DNA of 64,000 nucleotides from an uncultured Desulfobacter sp. (GTDB lineage: Bacteria > Desulfobacterota > Desulfobacteria > Desulfobacterales > Desulfobacteraceae): the NCBI RefSeq assembly GCF_963666675.1, contig NZ_OY762929.1, positions 5,924,001 through 5,988,000 on the forward strand, given 5' to 3'. The notes below the pieces were generated by a model. It was not told where the DNA came from. It saw only the letters and a list, made by a program, of their open reading frames with translations, and searched no databases. This document shows positions 9,261-18,211 of this stretch, in pieces; within the stretch, counting starts at the first letter, position 1; each line of letters opens with the position of its first letter. A program made the translations under genes and the position numbers.

Positions 9261-10267
9261 GGCGGATGCAATGCTTGCCCCACCCCGGGACCACGAATCT
9301 GTTTAAGATAGGTTCCCGGGGTGGTGCCGTAATACTGCCGGAACTGGCGAATGAAATGGGCGGTATCGTGGAAGCCCAAGGTGTATGCTGTTTCATCCAC
9401 GTTCATGGTACCCCGGGATAAAATCTTTTCGGCCTGTTCCATGCGGTATCTGCGCAGGTAGCCGAACACGGTGGTACCGAACATCTGGCGGAACCCCCGC
9501 TTGAGTTTTGTGTCGTTGATACCGGCTTTCTGGGCCAGGGCCTTTAAAGAGGGCGGTGTGTCAACCGCCTTGATCAGGATATCCCTGGCCCGGGATATGC
9601 ACGCTTTATCATGGTCCGGGATAACGCGATCTGATATTTTCGGCCCACGGTATTCGGCGATTTCCCACAGCAGACGCAGGATCAGCTCCATGCTTTTGGA
9701 TTCAAGATAGATATTGTAAAACGCGCCCTGGTAATGGCAGTTGTAGATCTGATCCAGAATCATCCGGGTGGCCGGGCTGATATCACAGGCCAGGTTAAAT
9801 GGGGTCTGGTCCTGATGGTTAAGCACCCTAAAGAGGCAGGCGGGAACCTGGCCGATATCTGCCTGGAGAGCAAGGGCCAGGGCCTCCGGATCTATGTAAA
9901 TGTTCAGGGCCCTGAAATGTTGCACAGATTTCAAACAGGTCCGGCAGCGGCACCCGGGATTAAAAGAGATCATGGCCGAGCCCGGGCTGACATTAATTCG
10001 TTCTGTTTGGCCTGCACAAAAGGTCATATCCCCGTGGCCGTATCCTGACAGGTAAAAGGAAAACTCCACAGGTGCGGCACCGATATCAAAATGCTGCCCG
10101 GCAGATTTCCCCGTTGGCATATCTACGAACACAAGCTCAATACCCGAGGGCAGAATCAGGTGTTTAAACCCGCCGGAGCAAAACTGCTCAAACGCCCTTA
10201 AAAAGCTCCAGGCACTGCCGGTGTTTCCCGGTTGGACAACTCTGTTTTTTACCATTTTTTCCTTCAT
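9257..10267 (-). CDS. AraC-family regulator, PchR/YbtA-like
   Basis: A 336-residue regulator with a variable N-terminal sensing domain and a C-terminal double helix-turn-helix (about 235-325). The DNA-binding part shows LKALAQKAGINDTKLKRGF, FGTTVFGYLRRYRMEQA and VDETAYTLGFHDTAHFIRQF, typical of PchR-type activators that switch on siderophore receptors when the siderophore is present. It converges with the TonB receptor at 7224-9260: the two stop codons interlock in one CTAG at 9257-9260. A three-copy structured repeat (10361-10450) lies about 100 bases upstream of its start. The relation to that receptor is inferred from adjacency. Confidence 0.9.
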   Translation of the reverse strand: MKEKMVKNRVVQPGNTGSAWSFLRAFEQFCSGGFKHLILPSGIELVFVDMPTGKSAGQHFDIGAAPVEFSFYLSGYGHGDMTFCAGQTERINVSPGSAMISFNPGCRCRTCLKSVQHFRALNIYIDPEALALALQADIGQVPACLFRVLNHQDQTPFNLACDISPATRMILDQIYNCHYQGAFYNIYLESKSMELILRLLWEIAEYRGPKISDRVIPDHDKACISRARDILIKAVDTPPSLKALAQKAGINDTKLKRGFRQMFGTTVFGYLRRYRMEQAEKILSRGTMNVDETAYTLGFHDTAHFIRQFRQYYGTTPGTYLKQIRGPGVGQALHPP

Positions 10268-10360
10268 GGAAAAAACTTTTAACTTATCAATTTAGCTTAG
10301 TCAAACAATAATTAGTTAGAGAGATAATCATCAAAAAAAACTAACCGGTTAGCTCTGTTC

Positions 10361-10450
10361 TTTCATTTAAACAGCCATGGGTTGATTTAGCCTATCGAAA
10401 CCCAGACTCAACCCACAACGAATATTAAAAAATCTGAGTAATTTACCCAA
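10361..10450 (+). repeat. Structured repeat, copy A
   Basis: Copy A of a three-member element (others at 19911-20000 and 33871-33970). Stem GGGTTGA (10379-10385) pairs with TCAACCC (10408-10414), where the other copies have GGGCTGA or GGGCTG with matching C-rich arms. The shared preceding CAGCCATG and following CACAACGAA are kept. A second short hairpin GTAA-T-TTAC lies at 10438-10446. It sits between a TonB receptor stop and the AraC start, both minus strand. An unrelated palindrome CTAACCGGTTAG lies just before it at 10341-10352. Confidence 0.7.
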
Positions 10451-10477
10451 AATCCAATTCTTGTTAATTTTGTAAAA

Positions 10478-12862
10478 TCAGAAGCTATAACGGACCCCGA
10501 TACCGAAGGTGCGTGGATCGCCGTAATACGCAATCGACTTAACAAAGTTCGAATTAAAATTAGTCATATATTCTTCATCGGTCAGGTTGTTACAATAGGC
10601 GTAAATATCATATCCCTTGAAGCGATAACCGATCTTGACATCAGCAGTGATGTAGCTATCCCTCTGGCGGAACTCCGACTGGGCAGTATCATAGTAGGGA
10701 ACCTTGCCGACACTCAAAATATCCCCACGAGCATAAAACCCGTTGGGATGGAAGTAAGCGGCACCAATCCGCGCCGTATGCGACGGAGTGTTCTCGATTG
10801 ATTCACCATCGTAAACAAGAGTGCCGGTATTGTAATCGTCGTATTCTGCATCAATGATGCCGAGCGCTGCGGTCAATTCGATGGAATCGGTCAGGAAATA
10901 GGCCAGTTCCAGCTCCGCCCCCAGGGAGTGAGCGCCGCCGGCGTTATCGGTCACGTACAAAGTGCTTTGGCTGTCATATTTGAAAATATGGATATCTTCG
11001 ATATCCATGTAAAAGATGGCGGCGGCAAAACGTACGCGGTTAAACTCCCCCTTAACACCGATTTCGTAGTTGGTCGACCGCTGGGGATCAAAGGTGTTAT
11101 CTTTTACCGAACCAGTGTAGGCAGAATAGTTAAAACCACCGGGCATATAACCTTGCGCCACTGAAGCGTAAGTGGTCCAGCTGTCGTTCAACCGGTATGA
11201 AAGCGCAGCCTTTGGCAAAAAGACGTCCCAGGTTTCATCCGCCTGGAGGGAGTAGATGGGATCGCTGCTGACGCCAACCTGGTCATAGTAATAATCCAGA
11301 TCCATCTCTTTGTCGATCCGCTGATAGCGTGCCCCGAGAGTCAACTCAAATCTCTCGCCAAGGGGAATCATTGTCTGCCCGAACACAGCCAGGGTCTCAC
11401 TTTCAGTTACAGATTCGAAATTCATTTCATATTTAGATCCGTTGCGATAAGACTGTATCCCGTAGGGGCCCTTGTCCACATCCTCGGTATCGAAATATGC
11501 GCCGGCAACCCAACGCACGCCCTCCGTGTTATTGCTCGATAATCTCAGCTCCTCGGTCCAGGTATCAGTGCCTTTCTCACTAAACCAGATAAGCCCGTCC
11601 CAAGAATTATCTGCCATGCAATCCCGATCGCCGAAACCTTCAGATTCAACATCTCTGTGGGTGGTCGTCGAACTCAAGGTCACCGAATCGAACCCGTACT
11701 TCAGATGAAGGCTCTGGGCCATACTTTCGGTCTCTGAATATGTCTCTTCATCGTAGGAGATGTGCTCTGCATCATCCCGGTTGAACTCGCTGGCGTCGAC
11801 CCCACCGGCTGCGGCGTAACCATTAACCCCATACTCCTCGGAGTAATCGTCTGATAGAACGACCTTTGCGGTGAACCTGTCGTTCGGCGTATACAGCAGA
11901 AAGCCACCAAGGTTATGTAGGCTGATCCTAGTGGCGTCATCGTCACCGGTGTAGTCGTTTGTGATCCAGCCGTCATCCTGCTGATAGCGGCTGTTCAACC
12001 CGAGATAGAGCTTATCCTGAATGAGAGGACCGTTGACATTAAAAGAGCCCTCTATATCATTGTAGCTGCCGTATTCGGTGCCGATATTTCCATGCCATTG
12101 GTTTTCCGGTTCCTTGGTCACGACCTTAATAACCGCACCGATGGCATCCTTGCCGTACAGTGTGCCCTGGGGGCCACGCAGAACCTCTATCCGCTCGGCA
12201 TTAACCAGCGAAGCGTCAAAACCGTCCGAATTGCTGTAGGCAACCCCGTCGATATAAATGACCACAGGGTTGTTGCTGGTAAAAGTTGAATGGTTCAGGC
12301 CCCTAAAGTTCACGGTATTGCTAGTTGTAGAATTCATATTTGGGATCTCGTTGATGACTGCGGGGATATCAACGATCCCCTTTTCCTTGAGAATCTCATT
12401 GTCGATAACCGTGATACTCTGCGGAACTTCCTGAAGGTCCTCTTCCATTTTATTGGCGGTTACAGTGACAGTTTCCATTTCCATATGGGCATGCTGGAGT
12501 TCAGATTTTTTCGTTTTATTTTTATGCTGTTTTGCGATGGGCTGTTTTTCCATGGTTTTCTTTTTCTTTAAAACAGCGGTGCTGTTATCTGCCATTTGGA
12601 AGGTTAAACCAGTTCCATTAAGGATTTGTTGCAGGGCATCACCGGGGGATGCGTTTCGGGCACCGGGGCTGTTTTTGCCTTCTATCAGCTCGTTTAAATA
12701 GACGGTTTTTGTACCGGTGGCTTTGGAATACGCATACAATACGTCCTGCAAAGTGCCGGGTTTGATGGTAATGGATGTCTGGCCGGCCATGACCGGTATG
12801 GCAAATAAAAGCAATAAAACAATAGTAGCGCAAAAACTTACCCTGACGATTGTACTGTTCAT
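10478..12862 (-). CDS. TonB-dependent receptor with N-terminal STN signalling domain
   Basis: A 794-residue receptor. A signal peptide (about 1-26) precedes an STN domain (about 27-100; SITIKPGTLQDVL, GDALQQILNGTGLTF), a Lys-rich linker, then a TonB box and plug (ETVTVTANK, VPQSITVIDNEILK, RIEVLRGPQGTLYGKDA). The barrel ends GIGVRYSF. In this family the STN domain touches a FecR-type protein across the periplasm and so controls an ECF sigma factor. The matching fecR (18212-19273) and sigma gene (19350-19859) lie upstream on the same strand. It is a close paralogue of 13780-16164, with near-identical signal, STN and plug sequence. A ZinT-like gene between the copies hints at a metal ligand. 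Confidence 0.94.
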   Translation of the reverse strand: MNSTIVRVSFCATIVLLLLFAIPVMAGQTSITIKPGTLQDVLYAYSKATGTKTVYLNELIEGKNSPGARNASPGDALQQILNGTGLTFQMADNSTAVLKKKKTMEKQPIAKQHKNKTKKSELQHAHMEMETVTVTANKMEEDLQEVPQSITVIDNEILKEKGIVDIPAVINEIPNMNSTTSNTVNFRGLNHSTFTSNNPVVIYIDGVAYSNSDGFDASLVNAERIEVLRGPQGTLYGKDAIGAVIKVVTKEPENQWHGNIGTEYGSYNDIEGSFNVNGPLIQDKLYLGLNSRYQQDDGWITNDYTGDDDATRISLHNLGGFLLYTPNDRFTAKVVLSDDYSEEYGVNGYAAAGGVDASEFNRDDAEHISYDEETYSETESMAQSLHLKYGFDSVTLSSTTTHRDVESEGFGDRDCMADNSWDGLIWFSEKGTDTWTEELRLSSNNTEGVRWVAGAYFDTEDVDKGPYGIQSYRNGSKYEMNFESVTESETLAVFGQTMIPLGERFELTLGARYQRIDKEMDLDYYYDQVGVSSDPIYSLQADETWDVFLPKAALSYRLNDSWTTYASVAQGYMPGGFNYSAYTGSVKDNTFDPQRSTNYEIGVKGEFNRVRFAAAIFYMDIEDIHIFKYDSQSTLYVTDNAGGAHSLGAELELAYFLTDSIELTAALGIIDAEYDDYNTGTLVYDGESIENTPSHTARIGAAYFHPNGFYARGDILSVGKVPYYDTAQSEFRQRDSYITADVKIGYRFKGYDIYAYCNNLTDEEYMTNFNSNFVKSIAYYGDPRTFGIGVRYSF

Positions 12863-13045
12863 CTTTTAACTCTCCTTTTGATTTTTCCGGATCACTTATT
12901 GCCAGGGAATTCCGGGAACACCTTATTTAATGACTATCAATTAAGTAAGGTGTTCCTTAATTCTTGTGGGCTGGGGCTGGATGCCGATAGACCAGGCCAT
13001 CCAGTGGCTGTTATAAAAAGGGATGAAACTCGTTTGTCTTGGGCG

Positions 13046-13702
13046 CTACTCGTTTGTTGCCTTGTCCAACGGCGGCATCATTTTTGCCATCATTCTTACT
13101 ATTCTTGGTTTGGTCATCTGCGCCGTAGCTTTGGCTTCATCGGTTTTTGCCGGTTGATAAATGGTGGGCCACCACGATTTCACCGAAGGGTCCGTCGTCA
13201 GGAAATCAAAATTTTCATTGCCATACCTGATATGGGCGTGCCTAAGCGTATCCTCGTTGTGCTGGTGAAACGGTAAAAAAAGGATATATTTAAAACCGGC
13301 CTGGATCATCTCTTTTGAATCGGTTTTAAAAACCTGCCAGGCGTTTTTATGATTCCCCATTTTCATACCGATACTGCAGACATGGGCATAATCCCCGGTC
13401 ATCTTATCATCTATAGTGATTGTATTTTCATCCACCACGCTCAGGGATTTCAATTTCATGTAATACAAACCGTAAATGTAATCTTTCACCATTTTTTTGG
13501 TATACCCCTTGGGTGCCTGTGTTAAGATTTCTTCATAAAACTTTTCTCCGGCTTCATTCTCGTAAAGTTTAACAACTGAGACACTGTCGCCTTTCCATGG
13601 CGTGAGGTCGGTGAAGCTCTCCTTTTCCTTATCTGCGGCAAATACTACGCTGGAAAAAATGCATACAATCAGAAATAGGGAAATAGTCAATTTTTTTGTC
13701 AT
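13046..13702 (-). CDS. Exported ZinT/YodA-like metal-binding protein
   Basis: A 218-residue protein with a cleavable signal peptide (about 1-22, ending VVFAAD). The mature part matches the ZinT lipocalin-like pattern: an early LTPWKGDSVSVV stretch, a YIYGLYYMKLKSL segment, the FKYILFLPFHQHNE strand, HAHIRYG and a closing SWWPTIYQPAK. The His residues of FHQHNE and HAHIRYG correspond to the metal site of ZinT, a periplasmic zinc-binding protein that helps zinc import. No His-rich N-terminal loop is seen. It lies between two paralogous STN-type TonB receptors on the same strand and is probably part of that transcription unit. Zinc is the likely metal by family, but unproven. Confidence 0.75.
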   Translation of the reverse strand: MTKKLTISLFLIVCIFSSVVFAADKEKESFTDLTPWKGDSVSVVKLYENEAGEKFYEEILTQAPKGYTKKMVKDYIYGLYYMKLKSLSVVDENTITIDDKMTGDYAHVCSIGMKMGNHKNAWQVFKTDSKEMIQAGFKYILFLPFHQHNEDTLRHAHIRYGNENFDFLTTDPSVKSWWPTIYQPAKTDEAKATAQMTKPRIVRMMAKMMPPLDKATNE

Positions 13703-13779
13703 GTTACGTCTCCTTAAAATAAAGTAAAAAGCCTGCCCCTGAGGGTCGGGCTTTGGGTTAAACCCGGATAGTAGTGAGA

Positions 13780-16164
13780 TCAGAAGCTATAACGAACCCC
13801 GATACCGAAGGTGCGCGGATCTCCGTATGTCGCAAGCGACTTAGCACTACCTGAAACGAAATAGGTCATATATTCTTCATCGGTCAGGTTGTTGCAGTAG
13901 GCGTAGATATCAATCCCCTTGAAGCGATAACCGACCTTGACATCAGCGGTGATATAATCATTTATCTCGCGGAACTCTTCGTTGACACTATCATAGTAGG
14001 GAACTTCGCCCTGGCCCCTGACATCCCCACGAGCATAAAATCCGTTGGGGTGGTAGTAAGCTGCACCGACCCGCGCCGAATACGACGGAGTATTCTGGAT
14101 TGATTCACCGTCCCAAACAACAGTACCGTCATCGTAGTCGTCGTATTCCGCCTCAATAATGCCGAGCGCTGCTGTCAATTCGATGGAATCGGTCAGGAAA
14201 TAGGTCAACTCCAGTTCCGCACCCAGGGAATGAGAGCTGCCGGCGTTATCAGTCACCCACGTATCATTTACGTATTTGCTGTACTGGGTATCTTCGATAT
14301 CCATGTAGAAGACAGCGGCTGTAAAACGCGCGCGGTTAAGTTTTCCTTTGATGCCGATTTCGTAGTTGGTCGATTGCTGCGGATCAAAGGTGTTGTCTTC
14401 CTGCGAACCAGAGGCGGCCAGCGTTGTAAAACCGCCGGGCATATAGCCTTGCGCCATTGAAGCGTAGGTGGTCCAGTTGTCGTTCAACTGATATGAGAGC
14501 GCTGCTTTGGGCAAAAAACTGGTCCAGGTTTCATCCGCGTGGAGGGAGTAGTAAGGATCAATGCGGATCCCAACCAAGTTATAGTATGCATCCAAATCCA
14601 TCTTTTTGTCGATCTGCTGATAACGTGCCCCGAGAGTCAACTCAAAGTTGTTGCCAAGGGGAATCATTATCTGCCCGAACATAGCCAGGGTCTTACTTTC
14701 GGTTTCGGATTCCCATTTCATTTCGTAAACAGATCCGAAACGTTTAACCTGTATCCCAGTGGGCCTAGTTTCCATATCCTCGGAGTCAAAATATGCGCCG
14801 GCAACCCAACGTACACCTTCCGTGTTATTGCTCGATAACCTCAGCTCCTCAGTCCAGGTTTCAGTGTCTGTATATCCAAAGGAAAAAAGCCCGTCCATAG
14901 CGGTATCTGCCATATAATCTTTATCCCAAACACCATCAAAGCATAGGTCTCTGTGAGTCGTTGTCGAACTGAAAGTCAACGAATCGAACTCGTACTTCAG
15001 ATGAAGGCTCTGCGCCAGACTTTCGGTCTCATAAACAGTCTCTTCATCAAAGGAGACATGCTCGGCATCATCCCGGTCGAACTCGCCGGCAGAGGTTCCA
15101 CCGGGCAAGGCGTAACCCGTGTACCCGTTATGTTCGGAGTAGTCGTTCGATAGCGTGAACTTTGCGGATAACCTGTCGGTGGGTTTATACAGCAGAAACG
15201 CACCGAGGTTGTGGTTGTTACTCTTGTTGGCTTGGTCGTCATCCGTGTAATCGTTTGTGATCCAGCCGTCATCCTGATGATAGCGGCCGTTCAACCCGAG
15301 ATAGAGTTTATCCTGAATGAGAGAGCCGTTGACATTGAAAGAGCCCTGTATGTCATTATAGCTGCCGTATTCGGTGCCGATATTTCCATGCCATTCATTT
15401 TCCGGTTCCTTGGTCACGATCTTGATAACCGCGCCGATGGCGTCCTTGCCGTAAAGCGTGCCCTGGGGGCCGCGCAGGACTTCAATCCGCTCGACATTGA
15501 CCAGCGAAGCGTCAAAACCGTACGAACTGCTGTAGGCTACCCCGTCGATATAAATGACCACCGGATTATTGTTGGTAAATAATGATTTATTCAAACCCCT
15601 GAAGTTTACGTTATCGTCAATACCGGACGAAAAAGTCATATTAGGGATCTCATTGATGACATCAGGGATATCCACGATCCCCTTCTCTTTGAGGACCTCA
15701 TCGTCGATGACCGTGATACTCTGCGGAACGTTCTGAAGATCCTCTTCCATTTTATTGGCGCTTACAGTGACAATTTCCATTTCCATGTGGGCGTGCTGGA
15801 GTTCAGACTCTCCTGTTTTGCGTCTCTGCTGTTTTGCGATGGGCTGTTTTTCCATGGATTTCTTTTTCTTTAAAACAGCGGTGCTGTTATCTGCCATTTG
15901 GAAAGTTAAACCGGTTCCCTGTAAAATTTGTTGCAGGGCATCACCGGGGGATGCGGTTTGGGCACCGGGGCTGTTTTTGCCTTCTATCAGCTCGTTTAAA
16001 TAGACGGTTTTTGTACCGGTGGCTTTGGAATACGCATCCAATGCGTCTTCCAAGGTGCCGGGTTTGATCGTAATGGATGCCTGTTCAGCCATGACGGGTA
16101 TGGCAAATAAAAGCAATAAAACAAAGGTGGCAAAAAAATTTACCCTGACGGTGGTACTGTTCAT
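13780..16164 (-). CDS. TonB-dependent receptor with STN domain, paralogue of 10478-12862
   Basis: A 794-residue receptor with exactly the same length and domain order as its neighbour: signal peptide, STN domain (SITIKPGTLEDALDAYSKA), Lys-rich linker, TonB box (VTVSANK), plug (RIEVLRGPQGTLYGKDA) and barrel ending GIGVRYSF. Differences are concentrated in the barrel and in plug and extracellular-loop stretches, as expected when duplicated receptors drift in ligand preference. It follows a decayed fecR copy (16225-16743) after 60 bases. Together they look like one half of a duplicated fecR-receptor unit, and the intact upstream FecR/sigma pair may now serve both receptors. Confidence 0.94.
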   Translation of the reverse strand: MNSTTVRVNFFATFVLLLLFAIPVMAEQASITIKPGTLEDALDAYSKATGTKTVYLNELIEGKNSPGAQTASPGDALQQILQGTGLTFQMADNSTAVLKKKKSMEKQPIAKQQRRKTGESELQHAHMEMEIVTVSANKMEEDLQNVPQSITVIDDEVLKEKGIVDIPDVINEIPNMTFSSGIDDNVNFRGLNKSLFTNNNPVVIYIDGVAYSSSYGFDASLVNVERIEVLRGPQGTLYGKDAIGAVIKIVTKEPENEWHGNIGTEYGSYNDIQGSFNVNGSLIQDKLYLGLNGRYHQDDGWITNDYTDDDQANKSNNHNLGAFLLYKPTDRLSAKFTLSNDYSEHNGYTGYALPGGTSAGEFDRDDAEHVSFDEETVYETESLAQSLHLKYEFDSLTFSSTTTHRDLCFDGVWDKDYMADTAMDGLFSFGYTDTETWTEELRLSSNNTEGVRWVAGAYFDSEDMETRPTGIQVKRFGSVYEMKWESETESKTLAMFGQIMIPLGNNFELTLGARYQQIDKKMDLDAYYNLVGIRIDPYYSLHADETWTSFLPKAALSYQLNDNWTTYASMAQGYMPGGFTTLAASGSQEDNTFDPQQSTNYEIGIKGKLNRARFTAAVFYMDIEDTQYSKYVNDTWVTDNAGSSHSLGAELELTYFLTDSIELTAALGIIEAEYDDYDDGTVVWDGESIQNTPSYSARVGAAYYHPNGFYARGDVRGQGEVPYYDSVNEEFREINDYITADVKVGYRFKGIDIYAYCNNLTDEEYMTYFVSGSAKSLATYGDPRTFGIGVRYSF

Positions 16165-16224
16165 TTTTCAACTCTCCTTTTCAGTTTTTCCAGATCAACT
16201 ATTGCCAGGGCGGTGGTTTATATT

Positions 16225-16743
16225 TTACAACCGACTTTTGACAACCGGCTCACCGGATAATGTGATAGTTCCGTTTGTGTCCTTTTCCATCTTCAGAGAG
16301 GCCGCTGTGACGATAATTCTGAGCGTCTGCTTCAGATTCTGCATATCAAAGGTGCCTGTTACTCTTTTTTTTCCAAAATCTTCAAGTGCCAGTTTTATAT
16401 TGACCTTGTGGTAAAGCACCAGTTCCTGGAGTACACTGCTGAGCGGGGTGTTTTTAAACACAACCGGATGGTGCTGCCAGGCTAAAACCTGTTTTCCTTT
16501 CCACTTCACGCTGATGGGTTAACACTGCCCGGGGGGCATATTTTTTTCGGGTGCAAAAACAGATTCCAGCACGCCCAAATGTGCCCAGACATCACTCATC
16601 TGTTCAAACGCTTTACGGTTGGCAGGGTTTTCTTCCAGCCACATCTCCAGCATTTTGCGGTCTTCGGGTGTAAAGGGCTTATCCTGGGCCTGAACCAGCC
16701 AACGTGCAGCATGTTCCAGGCGTTCATCCCGTGATAAACTCAA
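16225..16743 (-). pseudogene. Decayed fecR copy with frameshift and internal deletion
   Basis: The first 74 codons match the N-terminal cytoplasmic part of the intact FecR at 18212-19273 (MSLSRDERLEHAARWLVQAQ). A one-base loss within the codons for the PEEKY segment then shifts the frame, and a stop follows. After the shared GTGTTAAC and CAGCGTGAAG stretch, sequence jumps directly to the C-terminal domain (QVLAWQHHPVVFKNTPLS to the end). This removes the transmembrane segment and FecR core, roughly 190 residues. The break point lies near a short shared AACAGGT. A product spanning the membrane is impossible. The flanking upstream bases also match those before the intact gene, so a segment larger than the gene was duplicated. 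Confidence 0.88.
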
Positions 16744-16858
16744 CTTTGTGCCCTCCTGTAATTATTAAAATGCTTCAGAGTCGAAAAACCCCTAAAAGAA
16801 AATTAAAAAAATGGTGGCCCCGATATCCGATTACGCCCTTGAAATATACGAATTATGT

Positions 16859-16887
16859 AAATTGAAGGTTGAACTTGCAATTTGCAA
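16859..16887 (+). repeat. 29-bp direct repeat, left flank of ATPase cassette
   Basis: This stretch (AAATTGAAGG...CAATTTGCAA) recurs at 18099-18127 with 26 of 29 bases identical. The two copies bracket the plus-strand ATPase gene. It also contains a short inverted repeat, TGTAAATTG against CAATTTGCA (16856-16886). Confidence 0.7.
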
Positions 16888-16946
16888 TTTTTTTAACTAC
16901 TATCATGCCTATGATAAAAGGCATTTAAAACAGGTCCATTGAGCCG

Positions 16947-18047
16947 GTGTTAATACAACTGGCCCAAAACTATCCGGTTGTTACGGTAACCGGTCCCAGG
17001 CAAAGCGGAAAAACTACCTTATGCCGAAAGGTCTTTCCGGATAAAGCCTATGTTAATCTTGAGGCCCCGGATCTCCGGCAGTATGCCCTTGACGATCCCC
17101 GGGGATTTCTCAATGCTTACCCGGACGGGGCAATACTGGATGAAATCCAGCGGACACCGGACCTGGTCTCCTATATCCAGACCCTTGTGGACGAGGGTCC
17201 GGTTCCGGGCAAATATATCCTCACCGGGAGTCAGCAGTTCAATGTGCGGGAAGCTTTGAGCCAGTCTCTTGCAGGCCGGACAGGCATTTTGACCCTACTG
17301 CCCTTTGACTGGAACGAAATCAGTGTGTTTGCAGATCCAGCCGATACGGACGCCATGTTGCTCAATGGCTTTTATCCCAGACTCCATCACATGCGCCTTA
17401 AGCCGCACCAGGTGCTGGCAGATTATTTTGAAACCTATGTCCAGCGGGATGTCCGCCAGCTTATGCAGATCCGCCACCAGGGCCTGTTTGAAAAATTCGT
17501 GCGCCTGTGTGCCGGCCGCACCGGCCAACTGCTTAATCTTAACAGCCTGGGTAATGAAACCGGGATCTCCCATACAACAGCCAGGGAATGGATCTCTATT
17601 CTGGAGGCAAGCTATATCATTTTCCTGTTGCCGCCATGGCATGCCAATATATCCAAGCGTCTTGTAAAAACTCCGAAAATTTATTTCTGGGATGTGGGAC
17701 TGGCCTCCTATCTTCTCGGGCTTCAAGAAGTGCGGCATATATCCCGGGATCCTTTGCGGGGCAACCTGTTTGAGAACATGGTGGTGGCCGATATTTGTAA
17801 ACAATACTATCATCAGGGGCATCGGCCGGGGCTTTGTTTTTTCCGGGACAGCACGGGCAACGAAGTGGACTTAGTGGTGCAAAGAGGCGACGATTTGGCC
17901 CTGGTGGAAATCAAGTCAGGACAGACCGTCTCCAGGCAGTTTTTCAAAGGACTGGACAGATTCAAGCACATCGCCCCAAACCGCGTACGGGGGGGAAGAT
18001 TGATATACGGCGGAGCAACCCCCCAGCCCGGTCTGACTGGCCGGTGA
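16947..18047 (+). CDS. AAA ATPase with DUF4143 domain, probably frame-damaged at both ends
   Basis: A 366-residue protein of the AAA_14/DUF4143 family. Walker A is GPRQSGKTTLC (about 15-25), Walker B GAILDEIQRTP. A winged-helix-like middle reads LNSLGNETGISHTTAREW, and the C-terminal half has a nuclease-like pattern NEVDLVV...LALVEIKSG. GTG at 16947 is the first usable start. The normal N-terminal opening appears just upstream in shifted frames (ATG at 16911 followed by a stop at 16926), suggesting a lost A and an added C. The 3' end also looks shifted at a run of C near 18020: the other frame continues SDWPVMPVSDLGGITRQIDQ. It is the only plus-strand gene among minus-strand genes and is flanked by 29-bp direct repeats. 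Function in such cassettes is unknown. Confidence 0.82.
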   Translation: MLIQLAQNYPVVTVTGPRQSGKTTLCRKVFPDKAYVNLEAPDLRQYALDDPRGFLNAYPDGAILDEIQRTPDLVSYIQTLVDEGPVPGKYILTGSQQFNVREALSQSLAGRTGILTLLPFDWNEISVFADPADTDAMLLNGFYPRLHHMRLKPHQVLADYFETYVQRDVRQLMQIRHQGLFEKFVRLCAGRTGQLLNLNSLGNETGISHTTAREWISILEASYIIFLLPPWHANISKRLVKTPKIYFWDVGLASYLLGLQEVRHISRDPLRGNLFENMVVADICKQYYHQGHRPGLCFFRDSTGNEVDLVVQRGDDLALVEIKSGQTVSRQFFKGLDRFKHIAPNRVRGGRLIYGGATPQPGLTGR

Positions 18048-18086
18048 TGCCGGTGAGCGATTTAGGGGGGATAACCCGTCAAATTG

Positions 18087-18135
18087 ATCAAATCTTGCAA
18101 ATTGAAGATTAAACCTGCAATTTGCAAGATTTGAT
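18087..18135. repeat. Perfect 18-bp inverted repeat closing the ATPase cassette
   Basis: Arms 18087-18104 and 18118-18135 are exact complements around a 13-base loop and overlap the right copy of the 29-bp direct repeat (18099-18127). It begins about 40 bases after the ATPase stop. It could act as a terminator or as a mobile-element end; no T run follows. Confidence 0.8.
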
Positions 18136-18211
18136 TCGTGAAAAGAGAAAGCCTCCTGCATCGCCCTGGCAAAAGTTTATTTGATTCAACAATCGTCCGG
18201 CCGACTCTAAT

